DNA of 41,902 nt from an uncultured Pseudomonadota bacterium (GCA_900317945.1 ONIT01000008.1:1-41902); one strand, 5' to 3'; counted from the stretch's first letter, positions 16,250-25,164 are shown. A program made the numbers and translations. The notes: generated by a model not told the origin, from the letters alone.

Positions 16250-16906
16250 ATGACTCAGGATGACAAGAAAAAGGCGGCCGCCAAGGCTGCCCTGCAGTAC
16301 GTTGAGGACGGGCAGATCCTCGGCGTCGGAACAGGATCGACCGTCAACTACTTCATTGACGATCTGAAGGATATAAAGGACAAAATCAAGGCTGCGGTAT
16401 CAAGCTCCATCCGCTCAGCCGAGAGGCTCAAGGCGCTCGGCATCCCGGTGCTCAGCCTCAACGAGGTCGGGACCTTCGACATCTACGTTGACGGAGCAGA
16501 CGAGATCAACCCGGCCCGCGAGATGATCAAGGGAGGCGGCGCAGCGCTTACCCGCGAGAAGATCGTCTCCCAGGCCGCGAGGAAGTTCGTCTGCATCGTA
16601 GACGACAGCAAGCTGGTGGACGTCCTCGGGAAGTTCCCCCTCCCCATCGAGGTCATCCCCATGGCAAGGACCCACGTCAAGGCCCAGATCGAGGAGATCA
16701 CCGGCGGCGAGGCAGTCTACCGAGAGGGAGTAATCACCGACAACGGCAACGAGATCCTGGACGTCCACGGCCTTAAGATCACGGAGCCGAAGGCTCTTGA
16801 GGAGAGGCTCAACCAGATCCCGGGCGTTGTAACCGTCGGCATCTTCGCAAGGCGCCCAGCTGACATTCTCATCACCGGCACCGACAAGGGCGCGGTGATC
16901 AGCTGA
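16250..16906 (+). CDS. rpiA: Ribose-5-phosphate isomerase A
   Basis: A 218-residue enzyme interconverting ribose 5-phosphate and ribulose 5-phosphate in the pentose phosphate pathway. Motifs: [23 protein letters not shown] with catalytic Asp residues, [15 protein letters not shown] with the catalytic Lys, and a C-terminal ITGTDKGAV. Length equals E. coli RpiA (219). It follows fau by 55 bp. Its stop codon lies in a perfect 18-bp palindrome (16902-16919). Confidence 0.97.
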   Translation: MTQDDKKKAAAKAALQYVEDGQILGVGTGSTVNYFIDDLKDIKDKIKAAVSSSIRSAERLKALGIPVLSLNEVGTFDIYVDGADEINPAREMIKGGGAALTREKIVSQAARKFVCIVDDSKLVDVLGKFPLPIEVIPMARTHVKAQIEEITGGEAVYREGVITDNGNEILDVHGLKITEPKALEERLNQIPGVVTVGIFARRPADILITGTDKGAVIS

Positions 16907-16930
16907 GAGCGCTCTCAGCGTGACAGACGA

Positions 16931-16955
16931 AAGGCAGGCCATGGGCCTGCCTTTT
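16931..16955. terminator. Bidirectional terminator between rpiA and the permease
   Basis: GGCAGGCC-ATG-GGCCTGCC is followed on the plus strand by TTTTT and on the minus strand by TTTC. It lies between two convergent stop codons (rpiA and the permease gene) and probably serves both. Confidence 0.9.
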
Positions 16956-16980
16956 TCGATCATGGGAAGCGCCCAATATC

Positions 16981-18324
16981 TCAGAGCGGGAGCCCGAAGT
17001 ACATGCTGTAGAGCAGGAACTGCGCCGCAGCGGCTATGAGGAGCGCCGGGAGATAGAGGAGGTTGCTCCGGAAAATCATTCCGGCCTCGACTCCGTACCT
17101 GCCGGTAGCGAGAAGGTTCGCCGCCGAGAACGGAGAGAAGGCGCCGCTCACGCCCCAGCCCGTAAGGTAGCTCAGAGCGAGGAACGAGTGGCTCACCTCA
17201 GGGAAGACCGTGAGGATTACGGGAGCCGTGGCGCTGATCGTTATGAGCTGGTGGACTCCGAGCGACGAGAGCGCGGTCATCAGCATGACCATGAGCATGG
17301 CGGCGACCACGCCGTAGTGGCTCAGGAGGTCTCCGATGAACACCGGCGGCCAGGCGCGGAGCACCATCCCGGCGCCCTCGGCGAGGACAGCGACGCCCAG
17401 GTAGAGCATCAGCACGTTGTCGATCTGAATGCAGCCGGCGCCCTTCTTCACCACGTCACCCGCGCTCATGCCCTTCTTCGGCATGAGGAGGAGCCCCGCG
17501 AGCGGGCAGACCACCGCGGTTACGGCGACGACCGGGATCTTGGGCAGGAGGAAGTGCCCCGCGAACACGAGGATCATCAGGGAGACCGGCATGACGAGCG
17601 ACATGAACTTGAGCGGGTAGCCGCGCTCGTCATCCGCAATTTTTCCCGAGGCGGAGTAGACATAGACGAGGACCAGGCAGACCAGGCTGAGCCCCAGGCC
17701 GAACGGCAGGGTATGCGCGAGCTCCATGTCGGGGAAGAGCGTCATCATGACGGTGGTCGCGACGAAGAACGGCGACCAGAAGGTGGAGGTGTAGAGCGAT
17801 CTCCCGAGGATCACCGCCTCGCGCGGCGAGAGCTTCCTCTTCCCGTCATCGGAGATGCGGTCACCGAGGATGATTACCGCCGCGACATTGAGTACCGACG
17901 AGAGGAGCGCCCCGGCGACGGTGCTCCCGAACATGCCCTTCCTGCCGTACCAGACGCTGCTGTCGACGCGGGTGCCGTCGCTGTTCTTCCTGGAGTGCGG
18001 CATGAGGCGGAGGAAGCAGACCGAGACAAAGAGCAGGATCATGTTCATGGGCCCAAGGACCACGCCGGAGAACCAGCCCTCGCCGTTGCCGGTCGCGACA
18101 GCGACGGCGATGAGCACTGCCCCGATGCCCGCGATGGTGAGGGTCTGGTGCCTGACGGATCTGCTCACGCGCTGGAAGATGAAAAAAGCGGCAGCCCAGA
18201 CGCAGGCGGCGCCTGCGTAGCGGAGGACAAGGGAAAGATCAGGAAAATATTTTTTAAGATAGATCCCGGCGGCCTGGAGGACCATGAAAATAAGAAGAAG
18301 GACGCCGTCAGCAACGCGAAGCAT
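16981..18324 (-). CDS. Polytopic membrane permease of unknown substrate
   Basis: A 447-residue protein with about 11-12 hydrophobic segments spread along its length and a short hydrophilic loop near residues 110-135 (NSDGTRVDSSVWYGRKG). The pattern, with helix-breaking Gly/Ser/Pro stretches such as GWGVSGAFSPFSAANLLATG near the C-terminus, resembles ion-transporter-superfamily secondary carriers (dicarboxylate or citrate type), but I do not recognise a named family. I chose ATG at 18324; a GTG at 18351 would add nine residues. It is transcribed away from crp, with a CRP-like site about 100 bp upstream. Confidence 0.75.
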   Translation of the reverse strand: MLRVADGVLLLIFMVLQAAGIYLKKYFPDLSLVLRYAGAACVWAAAFFIFQRVSRSVRHQTLTIAGIGAVLIAVAVATGNGEGWFSGVVLGPMNMILLFVSVCFLRLMPHSRKNSDGTRVDSSVWYGRKGMFGSTVAGALLSSVLNVAAVIILGDRISDDGKRKLSPREAVILGRSLYTSTFWSPFFVATTVMMTLFPDMELAHTLPFGLGLSLVCLVLVYVYSASGKIADDERGYPLKFMSLVMPVSLMILVFAGHFLLPKIPVVAVTAVVCPLAGLLLMPKKGMSAGDVVKKGAGCIQIDNVLMLYLGVAVLAEGAGMVLRAWPPVFIGDLLSHYGVVAAMLMVMLMTALSSLGVHQLITISATAPVILTVFPEVSHSFLALSYLTGWGVSGAFSPFSAANLLATGRYGVEAGMIFRSNLLYLPALLIAAAAQFLLYSMYFGLPL

Positions 18325-18415
18325 AGAATTTAACCCGGTAGCAATGAACACTGCAGCGGGAACTGCGGCTGCGCGGGCATTTTAACCGCGGCAGGCGTGG
18401 ATGGCAAGAGAAAAG

Positions 18416-18431
18416 TGTGCACTGTCTCACA
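18416..18431. promoter_or_regulatory. CRP-binding site between the permease and crp
   Basis: TGTGC-ACTGTC-TCACA matches the TGTGA-N6-TCACA consensus at 9 of 10 positions and is flanked by A/T as in the full site. It lies about 100 bp upstream of the permease start and about 205 bp upstream of crp. It could serve permease activation, crp autoregulation or both. Confidence 0.65.
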
Positions 18432-18635
18432 AAATTTCAGAAAAACCCACACTATTGACAAAGCTGGAAATTTCTGAAAACGGCGCAGTAGCGGGATTCC
18501 TTATAAAAAAAATAAAAAATATTCTGTCGTATGAGGCGCATTTACAAGCTTTTTTTAAATTATCAGATATAATTATGGTGTTTGTATTTAAAACATAACA
18601 GGTTTGATTGCTCATAGTCTTTTCAGGAAAAAATT

Positions 18636-19277
18636 ATGGATCTGATAGGAAAAAAGCAGGCTGATCCGACACAGGACTGGTTCCTGTCCCACTGTCATAT
18701 TCACAAGTACCCGGCAAAAAGTACAATAATTCATGCCGGCGAACGCGCTGAGACTCTGTATTTCATCGTGAAGGGCTCAGTAACCGTAATCGTCAAGGAT
18801 GAGGAAGGAAAGGAGATGATTCTTTCCTACCTCAATCAGGGCGACTTCATCGGCGAGCTCGGACTTTTCGACGAGACCGGCGAGCCGGTCCGCACCGCCT
18901 GGGTAAAGGCCAAGACGCAGTGCGACATTGCCGAGATCTCCTACAAGAAGTTCCGTCAGCTCATCCAGGTCAATCCTGAAATCCTGATGCGCCTCTCAAG
19001 GCAGATGGCACGCCGCCTCAAGGTAACCTCCAGCAAGGTAGGCGGACTTGCCTTCCTCGATGTCCAGGGCCGCATCGCGCGCGAGCTCGTCAAGCTTGCC
19101 CACCAGCCTGACGCCATGACCCATCCTGACGGAATGCAGATCAAGATCACCCGCCAGGAGATCGGACAGATCGTAGGCTGCTCGAGGGAGACCGTCGGCA
19201 GGATCCTGAAGATGCTTGAGGAAGAGCACCAGATCTCCGCGCACGGCAAGACCATCGTGGTCTACGGCACCAGGTAA
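18636..19277 (+). CDS. crp: Cyclic AMP receptor protein CRP
   Basis: A 213-residue global regulator, nearly collinear with E. coli [30 protein letters not shown], the cAMP-binding domain and the C-terminal helix-turn-helix [19 protein letters not shown]. The recognition helix is unchanged, so the DNA target should be TGTGA-N6-TCACA. In the cAMP pocket the stretch before AWVK is two residues longer than in E. coli, and the Arg-Ser pair reads Arg-Thr. A TATAAT box at 18568-18573 lies 63 bp before the ATG. crp next to argD also occurs in E. coli. Confidence 0.97.
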   Translation: MDLIGKKQADPTQDWFLSHCHIHKYPAKSTIIHAGERAETLYFIVKGSVTVIVKDEEGKEMILSYLNQGDFIGELGLFDETGEPVRTAWVKAKTQCDIAEISYKKFRQLIQVNPEILMRLSRQMARRLKVTSSKVGGLAFLDVQGRIARELVKLAHQPDAMTHPDGMQIKITRQEIGQIVGCSRETVGRILKMLEEEHQISAHGKTIVVYGTR

Positions 19278-19298
19278 ATCCTTAAAGGTGCTGAAAGG

Positions 19299-19334
19299 GG
19301 CAGGCGGCAAGAGAATTGCCGCCTGCCTTTTTTT
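19299..19334 (+). terminator. Rho-independent terminator of crp
   Basis: GGCAGGCGGCAA, loop GAGAA and TTGCCGCCTGCC form a perfect 12-bp stem followed by seven T residues, 21 bases after the crp stop codon. Confidence 0.95.
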
Positions 19335-19352
19335 GTATAATGAATTTTTGTT

Positions 19353-19391
19353 TCTGAATATTTATGCAGTGGAAAAACATAATTATTCAGT
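19353..19391 (+). promoter_or_regulatory. Tandem ARG boxes (ArgR operator) before argD
   Basis: Two 18-bp sites resemble the ARG box consensus (TGAAT-N4-ATTCA core). 19353-19370 has TGAAT-ATTT-ATGCA (one core mismatch); 19374-19391 has AACAT-AATT-ATTCA (perfect right half). They are separated by exactly 3 bp, the spacing of E. coli ARG box pairs. A TATAAA at 19391 overlaps the second box. Confidence 0.65.
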
Positions 19392-19434
19392 ATAAAATAG
19401 TGCCGCAAAGCAGTATTATGAGTGAGGATTTGAA

Positions 19435-20658
19435 ATGGAAAAAGTAACGAGGGATTGGCAGAACCAGTACATGGTCCCTCTTTTCTGCCCTCCGGACTTC
19501 ATCCCGGTAAAGGGCCAGGGCTGCCACGTCTGGGATCAGGAAGGACGCGAGTACATCGACATCTCAGGCGGAATCGCGGTCAACTCGCTCGGCCACTGCA
19601 ATCCTGAGCTGGTGAAGGCGCTCACCGAGCAGGCGAACAATATCTGGCACGTGAGCAACCTGCTCACCTCGGAGCCTCTCCTGCGCCTCGCAAAGCGCAT
19701 CACCGAGGCAACCTTCGCCGACGTCGCCTTCTTCTGCAACTCCGGCGCGGAGGCCAATGAGGCAGCGCTGAAGCTTGCCCGCCGCTACGCGCTCGAGCAC
19801 TACGGAGAGGAGAAGGACGAGATCATCTCCTTCGTGAAGTCATTCCACGGCAGGACCCTCTTCACCGTCTCAGTAGGCGGCCAGGACAAGTACTCGAAGG
19901 GCTTCGGCCCCCGCCCTGCCGAGATCACCCATCTCCCATTCAACGACATCAAGGCCCTTGAGGAGCATATCTCCGAGAAGACCTGCGCCGTAATCATGGA
20001 GCCTATACAGGGCGAGAGCGGCATCATCCCCGCTGATAAGGAGTTCATGAAGAAGGCCCGCGAGCTCTGCGACAAATACCATGCGCTCCTCGTCTTCGAT
20101 GAGGTCCAGACCGGAAACGGCAGGACCGGGTACCTCTACGCCTACATGGCCTACGGCGTCAGGCCCGACATCATGACGACCGCGAAGGGCCTCGCAGGCG
20201 GCCTCCCTATCGGCGCGATGATCACGAGGCGCACCGTTGGCGAGAGCTTCAGGCCGGGCGTCCACGGCACCACCTTCGGCGGCAACCCGCTCGTCTGCGC
20301 CGTAGCTGACAAGGCGCTCTCCATCATCAACACGAAGGAGACCCTTTACGGAGTAAAGGAGAGAAGCGGGATGTTCTTCGAGGGGCTCAACGCCATCAGG
20401 GAGAGGACCGGCGTGTTCCAGCTTATCCGCGGCATGGGCCTCCTCATCGGCTGCGTGCTCGCTGACAGGTTCGCCGGACACTCCGGCGACTTCGTCCGCC
20501 TCGGCTACAAAAACGGCCTCTTCACCCTCGTCGCCGGCCCCAATGTCGTACGTATCGCCCCGAGCCTCAACATCCCCAAGGAGGATATTGAGGAGGCGCT
20601 GAAGCGCTTCGAGAAGACCGCGGAGGAATTCAGGGATCAGTTCGGAAAAGGGGACTGA
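19435..20658 (+). CDS. argD: Acetylornithine / succinyldiaminopimelate aminotransferase ArgD
   Basis: A 407-residue class III PLP aminotransferase acting in arginine (and possibly lysine) synthesis. Visible motifs: SGGIAVNSLGHCNP, FCNSGAEANEAALKLAR, SFHGRTL, IMEPIQGESGI, LVFDEVQTGNGRTG with the PLP-contacting Asp, and TTAKGLAGGLPIGAM with the PLP-binding Lys. AstC and related transaminases share these motifs, but the ARG boxes upstream and the crp neighbour favour ArgD. Confidence 0.93.
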   Translation: MEKVTRDWQNQYMVPLFCPPDFIPVKGQGCHVWDQEGREYIDISGGIAVNSLGHCNPELVKALTEQANNIWHVSNLLTSEPLLRLAKRITEATFADVAFFCNSGAEANEAALKLARRYALEHYGEEKDEIISFVKSFHGRTLFTVSVGGQDKYSKGFGPRPAEITHLPFNDIKALEEHISEKTCAVIMEPIQGESGIIPADKEFMKKARELCDKYHALLVFDEVQTGNGRTGYLYAYMAYGVRPDIMTTAKGLAGGLPIGAMITRRTVGESFRPGVHGTTFGGNPLVCAVADKALSIINTKETLYGVKERSGMFFEGLNAIRERTGVFQLIRGMGLLIGCVLADRFAGHSGDFVRLGYKNGLFTLVAGPNVVRIAPSLNIPKEDIEEALKRFEKTAEEFRDQFGKGD

Positions 20659-20685
20659 TTTCAGAAGAGCTCTGAAGAAGGATAA

Positions 20686-20714
20686 GAAAGCCCGGGCAGA
20701 TGCCCGGGCTTTTC
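20686..20714. terminator. Bidirectional terminator after argD
   Basis: AAAGCCCGGGCA-GA-TGCCCGGGCTTTT is an inverted repeat with A/T tails on both sides, 30 bases after the argD stop codon. It also faces the 3' end of the DUF4143 gene on the minus strand. Confidence 0.9.
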
Positions 20715-20818
20715 TGTCAGGCGTATCCTATCCTGGCTCCTGACAGACACCATGCTGCTGTCATCTGCCTGCCGTATCAGTACTGCAGGAGATCCCGATC
20801 ACAGGAAGCCAAGCGGGA

Positions 20819-22087
20819 TCAGTGCTTCAGGCAGCCTATCGGCACCACGTATATGCCGTCTTTCCTTCTGTAGGCGTACTTGCCGACTGCTGTCAGAACC
20901 ATCAGAAATGAAGGCTCCGGCATCCGCGATGTGTCTATTTTCCCGGCAAGTGACCTAAGGCTCTCCGCGCCCTGTTCTATTTTAGCGTCGCCGCCGAGCT
21001 TAACCTCTACAAGCGCATATGTCCCGTTGCGCCGGTGAATGACGGTATCGCATTCGAGACCTGAGCTGTCACGGTAGTGATAGAGCTTCCCGTCAAGGGC
21101 CTCGGCATAAACCCTGAGATCGCGCACAGCCATTGACTCAAACAGCAGGCCGAAAGTCTCGAGATCCTTTATCAGATCACTGGGGCCCGCTCCCAAAGAT
21201 GCTGCGGCTATGCTTGGATCAGCATAATAACGCGTATCGCTGGTGCGGATGGCAGCCTTGCTCCTGAGATTCGGGTTCCAGGCTTCAAGATCATCCACGA
21301 CATACAGCCGCTTGAGCGCTCTGATATAGTCGGCTACAGTGTTCTCGTCCAAAGTTTCAGAATCATGGCTCAGCATGTCGGCACGGAACGTTGAATAGGA
21401 GACCTGCTGTGCAATGTTCCGGGAAAAAGATCGCATCAGCCTCTGCACCCGCCTAGGATCTCTTTTTACTCCGTCCACACGCTGGATGTCACTTTCCGCA
21501 ACAGCCTCAACATAATCAAAAGCCTGATCCAGGGCGATGTCACCGCTGAGCAGGGTGGCTGCAGGCCAGCCTCCCCTGCAGGTTAGAAACGCTATATCGT
21601 CGATGTCCAGGCTGTTGTTCTGCACATCTGGTATCTTTCCGTCAAACAAATCCTGAATGCTGACCGTGCCGCTGGATTCACCAGACTCATAGAGGCTCAT
21701 GGGACGCATCCTCATCCGGCATATTCTTCCGGTGCCGGTGTGAACAGTCGCATCAGCGTCCGGCAGGACCGAGGAGCCGGTAAGTATGAACTGAGAAGGA
21801 AGCCCGCGGATATCAACAGCGCATCGTACCGCGTCCCACAGTGCGGGAATAGTCTGCCACTCATCAATAAGACGAGGAACATCACCTTCAAGCAGTTTCT
21901 TTGAGCTTATTCCAATCATATTGAGGCTTTCCCTGAGCACATCAGTGTCGCCAAGATTCAGGATGCTTTTTGACTGCTGCCTGGCAGTCGTGGTCTTCCC
22001 GCACCATTTAGGGCCTTCTATAAGGACTGCTCCTTTTCCTGCAAGCCTGCGGGAAAGCATCTGATCTGCTATTCTTTTTTTATACAT
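20819..22087 (-). CDS. AAA ATPase with DUF4143 domain
   Basis: A 422-residue protein of the AAA_14/DUF4143 family. The Walker A motif is GPKWCGKTT (about residues 25-33) and the Walker-B-like stretch is RLIDEWQTIPALWDAVR. The C-terminal DUF4143 part ends with a PD-(D/E)XK-like pattern (LECDTVIHRRN...ALVEVKLGG). Such genes are abundant in gut anaerobes, often in many copies per genome; their role is unknown. It marks the left end of the accessory region, and a 23-bp repeat array lies directly upstream of its start. Confidence 0.92.
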   Translation of the reverse strand: MYKKRIADQMLSRRLAGKGAVLIEGPKWCGKTTTARQQSKSILNLGDTDVLRESLNMIGISSKKLLEGDVPRLIDEWQTIPALWDAVRCAVDIRGLPSQFILTGSSVLPDADATVHTGTGRICRMRMRPMSLYESGESSGTVSIQDLFDGKIPDVQNNSLDIDDIAFLTCRGGWPAATLLSGDIALDQAFDYVEAVAESDIQRVDGVKRDPRRVQRLMRSFSRNIAQQVSYSTFRADMLSHDSETLDENTVADYIRALKRLYVVDDLEAWNPNLRSKAAIRTSDTRYYADPSIAAASLGAGPSDLIKDLETFGLLFESMAVRDLRVYAEALDGKLYHYRDSSGLECDTVIHRRNGTYALVEVKLGGDAKIEQGAESLRSLAGKIDTSRMPEPSFLMVLTAVGKYAYRRKDGIYVVPIGCLKH

Positions 22088-22163
22088 ATCTGGCTGTCTT
22101 CCCTCTCATAATGATTTTCAATATAGTTAAAACATACTCGTGAATCAAACCGTTTCAGTCAAT

Positions 22164-22407
22164 TTTAGGCCGTTTGCAGACTTTTTGTTAGTCCATTTGT
22201 AGTAATTTTGTTAGTATGTTTGTAGATTTTTTGTTAGGCCATTTGTATATTTTTCGTTAGGCTGTTTGTGGACTTTTTGTTAGGCAATTTGTAGACTTTC
22301 CGTTAGGCCATTTGTAGACTTTCCGTTAGGCCATTTGTAGACTTTCCGTTAGGCCATTTGTAGACTTTCCGTTAGGCCATTTGTAGACTTTCCGTTAGGC
22401 CGTTTGC
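22164..22407. repeat. 23-bp direct repeat array (about 10.6 copies)
   Basis: The unit GTTAGGCCATTTGTAGACTTTCC repeats head to tail with an exact 23-bp period. Four units starting at 22302, 22325, 22348 and 22371 are identical; units to the left diverge progressively and the last (22394) is partial. There are no spacers, so it is not a CRISPR, and the period is not a multiple of three. It lies about 76 bp upstream of the DUF4143 gene. Confidence 0.95.
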
Positions 22408-22730
22408 TGTATCTGATGTTTTCCAGAAATTCTGCCATTCAGCAGATTTGTACGGCTTTCGGCCGTAAGGCAAATGATCCGCATCATAAACAGTGTTTTC
22501 ACCCGCAGCTGACTGCATTTCCGCTCTGACATGCAGCGAAAAACTGGCCAACCGCGCTTACCGGATACAGCCATGTAACCCAGACTCCGTAGACCGTTCA
22601 TCCGGAGAAAAAGCAGAAAGCGGCGGCTGACGTCAGCTCATCAGCATCAGGATGCGAAATTTGATGAATTCTGCTGACAGGGCTTCAGGCCCTGCAGCCA
22701 TGGAGAAAGGGAGATCTACCACACTGTTCT
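22408..22730. other. Intergenic region without a recognisable gene
   Basis: This 323-base stretch between the repeat array and the acetyltransferase shows no gene I can support. A 68-codon minus-strand frame (22395-22601) runs into the repeat array and has no recognisable motif. A small AGGGC-TTCAG-GCCCT hairpin lies near 22679-22693. Confidence 0.5.
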
Positions 22731-22756
22731 GAAAGGCTCCGGCACCTGCCGGAGCC
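22731..22756 (-). terminator. Terminator of the GNAT gene
   Basis: On the minus strand GGCTCCGGCA-GG-TGCCGGAGCC forms a perfect 10-bp stem followed by TTTC, about 42 bases after the acetyltransferase stop codon. The T-run is short. Confidence 0.65.
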
Positions 22757-22798
22757 AGCTTTGACGCTACCGAAATCATTTTCCGGCGCTGGATGCGG

Positions 22799-23536
22799 TT
22801 ACAGAGTCATGAAGTCTGACTCGTCATCGCAGGCTCTCTGGAATGCCCTCGCGCGGAGCGGCTCCTTCTGAATGCCGTTCTCATCGAAGTTGTCATCCCT
22901 GAGGTATCTCTCGAAGGCTGCCTTTACGGAAGGCCACTCCGAGTCAATTATCGAGAACCAGGAGGTGTCGCGGTTCCTGCCCTTGTAGACGACATAGTTC
23001 CGGAAGGTTCCCTCCGAGGTGAAGCCGAGGCGCCTTGCGGCATTGGCGGAGGGCTTGTTGAGAGAGTCGCACTTCCACTCGTAGCGCCTGTATCCCATCT
23101 CCTCGAAGACGTACTTCATGACCAGGTACTGCGCCTCGGTAGCGATCCTTGTATGCTTGAGCTTCGGCCCGTAGATTACCCAGCCCATCTCGGCGCTACG
23201 GTCTGCGGGATTGAGGCTCATGATGGAGAACGTGCCGAGAACCTCTCCGCTTTTGCGGTCAAGGACTGCGAGCTGATAGGGATCCTCGGTTGCGGCCATG
23301 CTCCCCGCGAGCGAAAGCGCCTGCTCCATGGTCTCCACCGGCTCAAGCGGCAGGTAGGTCCAGTCCTCGGGGCTCATCGAGAGATAGCACTCCGCAGCCT
23401 TCTCTGTGAGCTCCTGCCCCTTGAGGCGCACGACGCTGCACCACTTTCCGTCAATCCTGCTGATCTCAGGCTTTTCGCCCGGTGTGAACCCCGGAAGCGG
23501 GCGCCCGACTGTCTGTCCATAGATATTGGTCTGCAT
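22799..23536 (-). CDS. GNAT acetyltransferase (RimJ/RimL-like)
   Basis: A 245-residue acetyl-CoA-dependent N-acetyltransferase. The C-terminal half carries the GNAT fold: SAEMGWVIYGPKLKHTRIATEAQ (acetyl-CoA-binding region), YVFEEMGYRRYEWKCDSLN, and SANAARRLGFTSEGTFRN followed by WFSIIDSEWP. This is the RimJ/RimL subgroup that acetylates protein N-termini or small amines; the substrate is unknown. I chose ATG 23536 because GGGGGAGG lies 7 nt upstream; the longer frame would need a TTG start. A decayed paralogue lies at 25555-26202. Confidence 0.92.
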   Translation of the reverse strand: MQTNIYGQTVGRPLPGFTPGEKPEISRIDGKWCSVVRLKGQELTEKAAECYLSMSPEDWTYLPLEPVETMEQALSLAGSMAATEDPYQLAVLDRKSGEVLGTFSIMSLNPADRSAEMGWVIYGPKLKHTRIATEAQYLVMKYVFEEMGYRRYEWKCDSLNKPSANAARRLGFTSEGTFRNYVVYKGRNRDTSWFSIIDSEWPSVKAAFERYLRDDNFDENGIQKEPLRARAFQRACDDESDFMTL

Positions 23537-23857
23537 GGAAAATCCTCCCCCTTCGCATCTCAAATGCACCAAGGATTATAGAACGCGCCGCAGATGCATG
23601 TAACACTCTCCGGTGCCGCTTTCTGCAGATCCTGGCACGTGCCCGTAGCCCGGCAGAATCATGTTTTTTGCATGACATGATCCGCTATGACATATTTATC
23701 TCCATTAAAATTTGATCGGCTTCCAATTGGAGGTTACCATTCCTTAAAGAAACAGCACGCACTGATCTGCCTTTCAATATGCATCGCAGGATCTGCGGCT
23801 GCTCTCCAGGATTCCGGCGCTGGGCATAGCGTGCTCATACCGGAATTAATACAAGAC

Positions 23858-24877
23858 ATGAAACATGACAAGAAAGATATTCATCAAATGACAGAACATA
23901 CTAAGACAGACAGCAAGGATCGCATAGAAAAGATTCAGAAAGAGATCGACAGCGATCACTTCAATACAATGAACGACCTGCTCTTCAAATTTACCTTCGG
24001 CAGAGAGGAGCGCAAGCACATAACCATCGATTTCCTGAACACCGTGCTCAGAAAGTCACTCGGTCACCTGATTAAGGATATTACGTTCATACCGACAGAG
24101 CAGATCCCGCAGAACGAGGCAGACAAAACTTCACTGTTTGACGTTGCCTGCGAGCTTGATACAGGCGAGCATGTTGATGTAGAGGTGCAGGTTATCAACC
24201 ATAAGAACATGAGACAGAGAGCCATGATGTACTGCGCTGAGATGTATGTCAACGGGCTGCCTGCCGGCGAGGATTACAGGAATGCTCATCATGCTCTCAC
24301 GATCAACATTCTTGCATTCACCCTCCTGCCGCAGAAATCCCCGCATGCGGTGTATAGTATGAACAATCTGGAGTCGGGGGACGTGCTGGATAAGGGGATG
24401 GAGGTGCATTTTCTTGAGATCCCCAAATTCCTGAGGGCCGGAAAGAAGGCGATCATGGATCTGACAAAGCTGGAGCGCTGGCTGTCGTATTTCGCGAACC
24501 GCCTGAGCAGGCAGGAGAAGAAAGAGCTGACAATGCTCGATCCGGCGATCAGTGATGCCTATGATGCGGCCAGGATCTTTTTCCAGAACGAGGAGGAACA
24601 CATGAATTACATCAAGCGCGAAATAGATCTCATGGATTACCGTGCAGACATTCAGGATGCAGAGGAGCGCGGTGAGAAACGCGGTGAGAAACGCGGTGAA
24701 GAGCGCGGCATAAAAATCGGAGAGGAGCGCGGTGAGGAGCGCGGCATAAAAATCGGTGAAAAACGACTGTTAAGGCTTATGCAGCTTCTGACTGCACAGA
24801 ACCGCAATGATGAAATTGCCAGGGCTATGACCGATGAGGCTTACCTCCAGGAGCTGTACCGCGCTTACAGCATCTGA
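23858..24877 (+). CDS. Rpn / PD-(D/E)XK nuclease family transposase-like protein
   Basis: About 339 residues, of the Rpn group long annotated as PD-(D/E)XK nuclease family transposases (recombination-promoting nucleases). The segment NDLLFKFTFGREERKHITIDFLN opens the nuclease domain. SLFDVACELDTGEHVDVEVQ supplies the Asp and Glu-x-Gln of the active site. The C-terminus has ERG(E/K)-type tandem repeats. The frame is open to 23687, but the first 57 residues do not look like the family; ATG 23858 or 23888 is more likely, and neither has a strong ribosome-binding site. Confidence 0.85.
   Translation: MKHDKKDIHQMTEHTKTDSKDRIEKIQKEIDSDHFNTMNDLLFKFTFGREERKHITIDFLNTVLRKSLGHLIKDITFIPTEQIPQNEADKTSLFDVACELDTGEHVDVEVQVINHKNMRQRAMMYCAEMYVNGLPAGEDYRNAHHALTINILAFTLLPQKSPHAVYSMNNLESGDVLDKGMEVHFLEIPKFLRAGKKAIMDLTKLERWLSYFANRLSRQEKKELTMLDPAISDAYDAARIFFQNEEEHMNYIKREIDLMDYRADIQDAEERGEKRGEKRGEERGIKIGEERGEERGIKIGEKRLLRLMQLLTAQNRNDEIARAMTDEAYLQELYRAYSI
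24661..24773 (+). repeat. In-frame tandem repeats in the Rpn gene
   Basis: 12-nt units such as GAGCGCGGTGAG and AAACGCGGTGAG repeat, inside a larger period of about 60 bp (compare 24661 with 24721). They encode ERGEKRGEKRGEERGIKIG-type repeats. The repeats can slip without breaking the frame. Confidence 0.8.
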
Positions 24878-24993
24878 GTGGCTGCTACGCCTTCAGGAGC
24901 ACGGCACGGGGCCGTCTCGATAGAATTCTTCGGTACGGAGTTCTGCGGCAGGCATGCCCTCATGGCATGAATTCAAGCCGCAAAGACCGCAGA

Positions 24994-25158
24994 TCATTTC
25001 AATGAGGTCAGCCTCATTTCCATGAGATTCCGGGATTCCTGAAGGCTGCGGAGAACAGTCCTGCCCGTGAAGAGCAGGAACAGGCTTTTGTCCTCAATAC
25101 GATAATCCAGAAGCCAGTCTGGTTTAATATGATATAGGCGAAAGCCGCCATTCAGCTT
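24994..25158 (-). pseudogene. Remnant of a YafQ/RelE-family toxin
   Basis: A minus-strand frame reads KLNGGFRLYHIKPDWLLDYR and then IEDKSL, matching the central-to-C-terminal part of YafQ (family pattern G..R..H-x-x-PDW-L-x-Y-x). The H-x3-DW catalytic cluster is still visible, but the first 50 or so residues are missing. An in-frame stop sits at the start, and the end departs from the RTG-x-H of the family. It follows the antitoxin stop codon by 6 bases, where the toxin should begin. It is not expected to make an active RNase. Confidence 0.75.
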
Positions 25159-25164
25159 TCAGCG

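Noticed and set aside
17188..18333. 381-codon plus-strand frame opposite the permease
   Set aside because: The product is an Asp/Glu/His/Arg-rich string with no domain. It is the complement of a hydrophobic membrane protein gene.
18455..18480. TTGACA at about 18454 as the crp -35 box
   Set aside because: No -10-like sequence lies 16-18 bp downstream; the TATAAT at 18568 is too far away.
22164..22407. 23-bp repeats as a CRISPR array
   Set aside because: The units are directly adjacent with no spacers, and no cas genes are nearby.
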